Made by a program: the position numbers and the translations under genes
DNA from: Promethearchaeota archaeon
GTDB lineage: Archaea; Asgardarchaeota; Lokiarchaeia; Sigyniarchaeales; SOKP01
Assembly (NCBI GenBank): GCA_016926735.1
Contig: JAFGOA010000079.1
Coordinates: 1-59,034 of the forward strand
Direction of reading: 5' to 3'
DNA length: 59,034 bases
The notes under the pieces: generated by a model
Seen by the model: the letters and a program-made list of their open reading frames with translations, nothing else
Databases searched by the model: none
What the model was told of the DNA's origin: nothing
Shown: in pieces, positions 53,192 through 59,034 of the stretch
Position numbering within the stretch: the first letter of the stretch is position 1
How the letters are laid out: each line of letters starts with the position of its first letter

Positions 53192-54071
53192 ATGCCACCT
53201 CTCCTTCTTTATTTATTTCGAAAGATGCATATCTATGAGCATAACACTGAATAATTAACCCAACAGGATAACTAGCAGGATGTCGCATTGCTATTTCAAT
53301 ATGAACGTCTAAACACGTAATTTTTCCACCTAAACCCATAGTTCCAATATTTAATTTATTTATTTTTTCTAATAGTTCTATCTCAATACAAGCAACGTCT
53401 TTTCGAATATGTCTTTTATTTATTGGTCTTAATATAGCCTCTTTAGCTAATTTCATACAATAACTAGCATCACCTCCAATACCGATACCTATAATAATCG
53501 GAGGGCAAGGCATTCCTCCTGCATTTTTAATCACATTAATTACTTTATCTTGAAGTTTTTCTAATCCTTCTGAAGGGTTCAACATAAACAATTTTGAAAT
53601 ATTTTCAGCACCACCTCCTTTAGGTAAAACAGTAATTTTTAAAGTATCATTATTATTTTTAATCTTTAAGTAGATAGGAGGATAATTTTCACCAATATTA
53701 TTCTCAGGATTTTCATTTGTAATCGGATCAACACTATTTCCTCTTAAAGGAATTGTTTCTGTTGTTTTTTGAATTACTTTTTTAATTATATCTTTAAAAT
53801 CAGATATAAGTGGAAAATCACTTCCTAATTCTATAAAAAAGTTTAATACTCCTGTGTCTTGACAGATTGGGATTTTGTTTTCTGCTGCATATTCAAAATT
53901 TTCTAATATTAATTTTAATTGAGATTTTGGTATTTCAGATACTTCAGCTTTAAGAGATTTATTTATTAAATCGCTCAGATCATTAGGAATTTCAGTAGTA
54001 GCTTTTATAATTATACTTGATATAGCATCTTCTATTTTATTGACTAATTGAGATAAATCTTGATCCATCAT
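53181..54071 (-). CDS. Fumarase class I, alpha (N-terminal-type) subunit
   Basis: The protein has 296 residues. Cysteines for the oxygen-sensitive [4Fe-4S] cluster are visible in KIPICQDTGVLNFF, GIGIGGDASYCMKLAKEAI and GLGGKITCLDVHI; the family features LPKGGGAEN and MPCPPIIIGIG are intact. It pairs with the overlapping beta-subunit gene. Oxygen-labile fumarase suits an anaerobe. ATG 54071 is preceded by no Shine-Dalgarno site, so a leaderless transcript is possible. Confidence 0.9.
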   Translation of the reverse strand: MMDQDLSQLVNKIEDAISSIIIKATTEIPNDLSDLINKSLKAEVSEIPKSQLKLILENFEYAAENKIPICQDTGVLNFFIELGSDFPLISDFKDIIKKVIQKTTETIPLRGNSVDPITNENPENNIGENYPPIYLKIKNNNDTLKITVLPKGGGAENISKLFMLNPSEGLEKLQDKVINVIKNAGGMPCPPIIIGIGIGGDASYCMKLAKEAILRPINKRHIRKDVACIEIELLEKINKLNIGTMGLGGKITCLDVHIEIAMRHPASYPVGLIIQCYAHRYASFEINKEGEVAYDT

Positions 54072-54261
54072 TTCTATTTTTTTTTATTTAATTTAATTTT
54101 TCACATAATTAATTAGTTTTTAATTTGAAATAATAAAATGAACTCTTAAATTTGATAGGAAACAAATAATCTTCTTTGGTAATAGAGTTTATGATTATTT
54201 TACTTTAAAGAAAAAAAGGATTAGATTAGTTCTAATAGATAAAAGATTAGAAATAAATTAA

Positions 54262-54768
54262 CTATGTAATATCAAATATTTCTAAAAAAGAAGAAAATTG
54301 AGTTTCTATGTTAATTAAAGGGATATCATAATATTTATCTTTTCTATTAGAGTCTGTGCAAATAAGACCAGATATAGCTTTTATATTTTCATTTAATTGG
54401 GGTTTTATCTCTTCTTCATCCTTAACACAAAGTATTGTAGGAAAATTCTTATCTCTAAAGCTTTCAATAAATATTAAATTAATGTTAAAGGGACTATCTT
54501 CTAGCCATTTAATTATATTTATAAAAGATAATTTATTTTTAAGAAAAATAGTAGTTTCACTATAAGAATTCTGAGTAATTGCTAGTAAGGCACCTGCTTC
54601 TTTAAATCTGTAAGTATCTTTTCCTTCTATATCAATTTTATGTTCATGTATAAACTTAATAACAGCACAATTCTTATTTAATTGCTTTTTCAATCTTTTA
54701 ATAGCGATTTCGATAAAATTAGTCTTTCCAGAATTAGAATAACCAATTATACTAATGATATTTAACAT
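54262..54768 (-). CDS. mobB: MobB-type molybdopterin-guanine dinucleotide accessory GTPase
   Basis: From ATG 54768 the protein has 168 residues: Walker A IIGYSNSGKTNFIEI, VIKFIHEHKIDIEGKDTYRF (the HDH-like MobB motif with KDTyRf), AGALLAITQNSYSE, and FIESFRDKNFPTILCVK. This is MobB, a P-loop partner of MobA in molybdenum cofactor maturation. A longer ORF reaches 54864, but AAGGTAG 6 bases before 54768 fixes the start and the longer N-terminus is unlike the family. MobA is not in the window. Confidence 0.85.
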   Translation of the reverse strand: MLNIISIIGYSNSGKTNFIEIAIKRLKKQLNKNCAVIKFIHEHKIDIEGKDTYRFKEAGALLAITQNSYSETTIFLKNKLSFINIIKWLEDSPFNINLIFIESFRDKNFPTILCVKDEEEIKPQLNENIKAISGLICTDSNRKDKYYDIPLINIETQFSSFLEIFDIT

Positions 54769-54953
54769 AAAATCTACCTTAAGATTCTTTATTTTTTTAA
54801 CAATATAGATATTACCATAATTATTTTTTAAAATAAGATAAAAATAAAGTGGGTTAATTTTCAAAAATGAACAGTATATTTAATAATACAATTTAATAAT
54901 ATAAAATTACATATTTATATTATAACTAATTCTCACAATTATTTTCTTTTATA

Positions 54954-56939
54954 ATGACGATAAAAAAAGAGATTTATGTATTTGATGCAAATTTTTTTAT
55001 CTGCATGATCTCTATCAATGCAAGAGATATTATTAGCCATCTTAAGAAGATAGCTTCAGATTTAAACTATGAGTTTTTTATTTCAAGTGTAGTTTTCGAT
55101 GAAATTAAAGTTATTGACTCTTTTAAAGAAGATTTAAAAAATATACTTGAAATTCGCGAGGTTGATCTCGCAAATATAGATCAAGTAAAGAAAAAATTGG
55201 ATAAAAAAAATATTAGATTTCCAGCTCAAGATAATGATCTTAGCCTTGTTGCTCTTTCAAATGAATTATTAGAGGAGTTAGGAATAGATGAAATTCATTT
55301 AGTTACAGATGATTTTAAATTAGCAAAAAATACATCTATGCTTTATCCAAGAGAAATCAATATTTTATCCCTTTCAAGTTTTTTATTAAAAATACATCGT
55401 AGCGCATCTAAATCTCAAATAAGAAATTATTTTAAGAATGTTTGGAAAAGAAGCTTAAATTATACTCTTGGATATATGATTGAAAGATCAAAGACATATC
55501 CAGCTGAAGATAAAATTACTTGGTTAATCGAGAGAGCTGTTAGTGTAACTGAAGATTCGATTATATCCAAAGATTCACATTTAGAAGAACAAAAAATTAA
55601 ATTTGGTCATGGAGATTCAAAATATGAAGAGGATTTAAAAATAGCTGAACGATATATTGAAAATCAAAAATTAAATCGAAGTGATGAAGAAAAAGTAGAA
55701 AAGATTATTTCATTTCTTGAGAATCTTAAAATATCAAGAGAATATCTTAAACAAAGTAGAGAAGCAATAGTGAAAAATGATTCAAAAAGTGCTGTGAAAC
55801 ATCTAAAAAAAGGAAATGGATTTCTTGTATCATTATTACAAATAGCTTTAGGTCAACTTACTCAATTAAGAGATTATGAAATTGTAGAGAAGCTAATATG
55901 CTCAGAAATATCTAAAATGGAATTTTTAAGAGCATTTTTATTGGTTTCACTTGGTCATATCAATTCAGCTATTGATTCTTTAGAAAGAGCTGCTCTATTT
56001 TCGACAATTATATATAATTATCAAACTTGCTTAACTCTAAATTACGTTAAAGCTCTAATTCTTCTATTTCATGGTCTTTATGATCAATCTATCTTAGCAT
56101 ATAATTTTACGGAAGAACTCGCTGATGTATATAAAGATGATAAATTAAAATTGAAATGTGCTATAGGTAAGGCAATAGCATTATATATTCAAGGACATAA
56201 GGAAGATAAAGATAGTGCAATGGCTATTATGAGTGAAATATCTGAGATTAATCTTGAGGAAAATATGGTAGATGCGATGATTGTTTTTAGCGAACTAGGT
56301 GATTATTTCTTAGCTTTAGGACATTCACAACTTGCAACAAATCTCTATAATGAAAGTTTAGAAATGGCAATTGACGTAGGTCAAGATTGGAAAGCAGATA
56401 TATTGGTAGAAAAACTAAAGAGATCATATATTGCCACAGTAATAAATGGATATAATTCAGAAGATATTATCAATAATATAAATCTTTTAATGAATAAAGC
56501 ATATAATGTGAAAAATGTAGAAAAATATAATGATCAAATTAAAAAAATAGCAAGTTTTAATCAATTATTTTATGCACCCTTCCCTTATATAACAGGAGCA
56601 AAGAAAATTATCTCATATTCTAAAATTCCTAAAGAATTAAAAAAAGATTTCTTAGAAGTTGTACATTTCATTAAAGAAGAAAACAATCAATTATTATTTA
56701 TTATTTCCCATTATGAATTAGGATTATTAGCTGTAAGAGTTAAAACCGATCAAAATATCACTGGAATTGCAGAAAATTACAGTTTAAAAATAAAACCAAC
56801 AGCTAAAGTTAAAATTCGAAATCCTGAAGAAAGTTTAAAAGAGGTATATTTAATTCGAGCAATTATAGATATTCAAGGAAAAGATCAGTGTGAAATAAAT
56901 TATACTTTACCTGCTTTCTTTAAACAACTAAATTTATAA
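54954..56939 (+). CDS. PIN-domain ribonuclease-like protein with helical repeats
   Basis: The protein has 661 residues. Residues 1-145 form a PIN domain with acidic residues in order: VFDANFF (Asp11), VVFDEIK (Glu), PAQDNDLSLVALSN and LVTDDFKLAKN. Residues ~230-520 are TPR-like hairpins (HLKKGNGFLVSLLQIALGQL, LGHSQLATNLYNESLEMA). The last ~110 residues are strand-rich (NQLLFIISHYELGLLAVRVK) and of unknown type. It is not a toxin of VapC size. It is convergent with the eS26 gene. RNA cleavage linked to translation or quality control is a guess. Confidence 0.75.
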   Translation: MTIKKEIYVFDANFFICMISINARDIISHLKKIASDLNYEFFISSVVFDEIKVIDSFKEDLKNILEIREVDLANIDQVKKKLDKKNIRFPAQDNDLSLVALSNELLEELGIDEIHLVTDDFKLAKNTSMLYPREINILSLSSFLLKIHRSASKSQIRNYFKNVWKRSLNYTLGYMIERSKTYPAEDKITWLIERAVSVTEDSIISKDSHLEEQKIKFGHGDSKYEEDLKIAERYIENQKLNRSDEEKVEKIISFLENLKISREYLKQSREAIVKNDSKSAVKHLKKGNGFLVSLLQIALGQLTQLRDYEIVEKLICSEISKMEFLRAFLLVSLGHINSAIDSLERAALFSTIIYNYQTCLTLNYVKALILLFHGLYDQSILAYNFTEELADVYKDDKLKLKCAIGKAIALYIQGHKEDKDSAMAIMSEISEINLEENMVDAMIVFSELGDYFLALGHSQLATNLYNESLEMAIDVGQDWKADILVEKLKRSYIATVINGYNSEDIINNINLLMNKAYNVKNVEKYNDQIKKIASFNQLFYAPFPYITGAKKIISYSKIPKELKKDFLEVVHFIKEENNQLLFIISHYELGLLAVRVKTDQNITGIAENYSLKIKPTAKVKIRNPEESLKEVYLIRAIIDIQGKDQCEINYTLPAFFKQLNL

Positions 56940-56977
56940 ATAAATTCTATTAAAATGATTTTAAAACAAGAAGATAA

Positions 56978-57250
56978 TTATTCCTTTCTTTCATCTTCTG
57001 CTCTTTGACTTACAAGACCTGAATGAACAGCGCAACTAATACATAGAAATTTTCTTTCTTGTCCACTTATGATTATTGTACCAGAATCTTTAAGTTCTTT
57101 ATGCATTCTACCATCAACTAAATTTGTTCTACGTCTTACTACTTTTGCTTTACTTCTTGCAACATGTCGTCCACATTTTGAACATTGAATCATTCTGTGT
57201 TTACCTTTGCTAGAGCCTGTTCTTCCACTACTTTTTCTTTTTTTTGGCAA
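56978..57250 (-). CDS. rps26e: Ribosomal protein eS26
   Basis: The protein has 90 residues. MPKKRKSSGRTGSSKGKH is the archaeal eS26 N-terminus; IQCSKCGRHVARSKAKV and FLCISCAVHSGLVS supply the CxxC...CxxC zinc ribbon. A GTG at 57259 gives a longer ORF, but AGGTGA overlaps that codon and sits 5 bases before TTG 57250, which yields the conserved MPKKRK, so TTG is the true start. eS26 is present only in eukaryotes and TACK/Asgard archaea, a strong phylogenetic marker. Confidence 0.93.
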   Translation of the reverse strand: MPKKRKSSGRTGSSKGKHRMIQCSKCGRHVARSKAKVVRRRTNLVDGRMHKELKDSGTIIISGQERKFLCISCAVHSGLVSQRAEDERKE

Positions 57251-57402
57251 TAATTTCACCTATAAAATTTTTCCTTTGATTTTTTAAATACTACAAATGT
57301 TAAAAATTTCTTCTTTTATTTAATTGATCAATATCTCCCTAATATTAATCTTAAAAAGTTCTGTATTTTTTATTGTAGATTAACATTTATATTGTTTATT
57401 TT

Positions 57403-58092
57403 CTAATTACTTGTTTGATTTATATTGTTTCTATTCTTTAGTTTTAAAAAGGTATGAATTATACGCTGCATAAGAGTATATAGAAGAAGGAAAAAATAAA
57501 TTATAATGAAAATAGTGAAAAATAGATGTGTATAATTTTCATTATTCCATGAATATATTTGGATAAACCATGCTTCTATTGATAAAGCAATTATAAATAT
57601 TATGATTCTTTCAGGTCTTTCCATTAAACCTATTCCTTTCATATTTACATCTTCATTTTCTGCTCTCGCTCGTGTGTATGATATCATCAAGGTTATAAAT
57701 AAAAGAATATAAGCTACAGAAAAGTCTATTAATTTTCCATATGCTAATCCTAAGATTAATAATGCATCAGATAACCTGTCTAAATTAGAATCCAAAAATG
57801 CCCCACTTGGATTATCTTTACCCAATTTTCGGGCAACAGCACCATCAAAAATATCAAAAGCCCCAGCAAAAAATATAAAAAATGGAGGTAACCATGAAAG
57901 TGATAACCCTTTAGAAAGAAATTCAAATCCAATAAAAATACTTGCTATTAACGCACATAAAAAACCTGAAAATGAAAGAAGATTTGGGGATATATTATAT
58001 TTAATTAATAAATTAACAGGACCTTTGATAAAAATATCTAAAAAATTTCTACCTTTCTGAGCTTTTTCAGTGAGATTTCCCTTTTCTGACAA
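57403..58092 (-). CDS. CDP-alcohol phosphatidyltransferase family enzyme
   Basis: The protein has 229 residues and about six helices. The catalytic signature D-G-x2-A-R-x8-G-x3-D-x3-D reads IFDGAVARKLGKDN then SGAFLDSNLDRLSDA. In archaea the family makes polar ether-lipid headgroups, such as archaetidylinositol phosphate synthase; DSNLDRLSDALLILG resembles that subgroup, but the acceptor alcohol is not proven. It is 43 bases downstream of trmY on the same strand. Confidence 0.85.
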   Translation of the reverse strand: MSEKGNLTEKAQKGRNFLDIFIKGPVNLLIKYNISPNLLSFSGFLCALIASIFIGFEFLSKGLSLSWLPPFFIFFAGAFDIFDGAVARKLGKDNPSGAFLDSNLDRLSDALLILGLAYGKLIDFSVAYILLFITLMISYTRARAENEDVNMKGIGLMERPERIIIFIIALSIEAWFIQIYSWNNENYTHLFFTIFIIIYFFLLLYTLMQRIIHTFLKLKNRNNINQTSN

Positions 58093-58135
58093 GTTATATT
58101 TTCTCTAAAATTAGTTTTTTTAGTAAAAGTAATAA

Positions 58136-58738
58136 TCAATAAAATAATTGTTTCAAGTTAAATTTTATTATACGTATAACTGAAGATGCTAGATAAGAAT
58201 TTTCACCAATAGTGACACTTGGGAGATTCAATTTAAGAAATGCTTCGGAATTTATTAGATCTTCACTTTGATTACCAATTATGAAAAAAATTTCTCTTGA
58301 AATAATATTATTTTTTATAGATTTACAAAAATCTTCACCAATTTCTTTTAAAACAAAGATCTGAAAATCTTTTACTTCTTTTTTTTTAAGAAATTCCATC
58401 ATTGATTTATTTTTTATTTTAAGGTTTTTTAACGGATTATTTTGCAGTTTTTCTTTATTATCTTTGTTTAAAATCAGCTGAACAATATATTCAGAAAGCT
58501 TTAATTCATTTTTGGGAAAGGTGGAAAAATCTAATAATTTAGGATCGAATTTAATTGCTCCATAATCTTTAAAAAAAATATGAATTTTAAAATCTTCATC
58601 AAATCCATCATCTTGGAGAATAGAGGATAATATACAACGTGTTATAACATCTAACCTGCCAGAAGAACCAGGAATATCCTTTATAGTATACTTATCTAAA
58701 TTAACACTTTCAGAGTTAATTAAAAAGGTTATTTTCAA
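58136..58738 (-). CDS. trmY: TrmY, tRNA pseudouridine(54) N1-methyltransferase
   Basis: The protein has 200 residues with the SPOUT-fold TrmY pattern: KDIPGSSGRLDVITRCILSS near the N-terminus and IGNQSEDLINSEAFLKLNLP with PSVTIGENSYLASSVIRII in the C-terminal knot. The enzyme methylates pseudouridine 54 to m1-Psi in archaeal tRNAs, replacing bacterial T54. The length is normal. It is followed by the CDP-alcohol transferase on the same strand. Confidence 0.88.
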   Translation of the reverse strand: MKITFLINSESVNLDKYTIKDIPGSSGRLDVITRCILSSILQDDGFDEDFKIHIFFKDYGAIKFDPKLLDFSTFPKNELKLSEYIVQLILNKDNKEKLQNNPLKNLKIKNKSMMEFLKKKEVKDFQIFVLKEIGEDFCKSIKNNIISREIFFIIGNQSEDLINSEAFLKLNLPSVTIGENSYLASSVIRIIKFNLKQLFY

Positions 58739-59034
58739 CTAGAATCAAAATATAGTTATTAAACTTAATTTAAATTATCATTGGATACTTTTAAGTTTTT
58801 TAAATAATCGTTTTTTTAATAAAAAATCTTTAATTTTAAAATATTTTTGGCTGTTTATCCTTAAGTATAAGAGAAAGAAAAATGCAAAATATTTATTTAT
58901 TCTATAATTATAGGATACAAAGAAATCTAAAAAAAAAAAAAAAAAGAGAAAATAAAAAAAAAAAATGCCCAATTCATCTAGGCCCCAAATTAGCCCTCCT
59001 CACCGTTTCTCTCTCTCTCTCTCTCTCTCTTCTA
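58739..59034. other. Right-end region: poly-A tracts, then GC shift and (CT)n
   Basis: The stretch 58739-58930 is ordinary AT-rich sequence after trmY. Around 58926-58965 it becomes long A-runs. From about 58966 composition changes to mixed, much GC-richer sequence (58981-59004), ending in a perfect CT repeat of about 11 units at 59009-59030. A 64-codon minus-strand frame over the A-runs (58778-58972) is phenylalanine-rich low complexity and not a believable gene. Confidence 0.5.

Noticed and set aside
54769-54864. N-terminal 32-codon extension of mobB
   Set aside because: AAGGTAG precedes the internal ATG at the right distance, and the extension does not resemble MobB.
58778-58972. 64-codon Phe-rich frame at the right end
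   Set aside because: Created by A-runs on the plus strand; low complexity, no Shine-Dalgarno site, and overlaps the composition break.

Overview
The window is strongly AT-rich DNA from an archaeon, most likely an Asgard archaeon of the Lokiarchaeia type. Supporting evidence: a eukaryote/TACK/Asgard-type ribosomal protein eS26, a TrmY tRNA methyltransferase, a CdhE-type corrinoid iron-sulfur subunit, a methanogen-type thymidylate synthase, a Ras-superfamily-like GTPase with unknown partners, a small longin/roadblock-like protein, TATA-box promoters, GGTGAT/GGAGG-type Shine-Dalgarno sites with many TTG and GTG starts, and a PGY-plus-membrane-helix-plus-lysine C-terminal anchor. No rRNA, tRNA, CRISPR array or transposase was seen. 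The assignment is inference from gene content; no search was run.

Layout. 1-3.2 kb: the 5' end of an unknown gene, an SPL-like radical SAM protein, a DUF4313-like small protein and a NERD-SF1 helicase. 3.4-7.8 kb: a PadR / BtrH-like / short UvrA-paralog operon behind a palindromic operator on its TATA box. 7.9-12.3 kb: orphan histidine kinase, methyltransferase, TrmB-like regulator with palindromic operator, HD phosphohydrolase and a membrane protein. 12.4-15.2 kb: an arsenic cluster (ArsC, ACR3, ArsR) that also carries a ubiquitin-like small protein and two unlisted micro-ORFs. 15.5-18.4 kb: MBL hydrolase, TetR and an SDR with an unusual C-terminal extension. 18.6-24.5 kb: a chromosome-organisation operon of a degenerate AAA+ protein, SMC, a divergent kleisin (ScpA) and a divergent ScpB. 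24.6-26.8 kb: a GTPase with two unknown partners. 26.9-31.6 kb: RimK-like ATP-grasp ligase, two NTP house-cleaning enzymes, a MoaD/SAMP-like protein ending in GG, a longin-like protein and thymidylate synthase.

31.8-43.1 kb is an export island, all on the minus strand: two PadR genes, a 1415-residue FtsX/MacB-type permease with two LolD-type ATPases, and a tandemly duplicated ATPase/ABC-2 permease pair. The two PadR promoters share a palindromic motif. It is followed by an N-terminally truncated solute-binding protein. 45-59 kb is mostly housekeeping or metabolic: TatD, TPR protein, HAD phosphatase, CdhE, a HypE-like AIR-synthase-family protein, two-subunit fumarase, MobB, PIN-helical-repeat protein, eS26, CDP-alcohol phosphatidyltransferase and TrmY. 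The last ~65 bases change abruptly in composition and end in a CT microsatellite, which suggests a contig end or artefact.

The best candidates for something undescribed are the pseudo-ATPase built into the SMC-kleisin operon, the GTPase three-gene unit, the PadR-BtrH-UvrA cassette, the small proteins inside the arsenic cluster, and a two-part intergenic repeat found at 9.9 kb and 27.8 kb.
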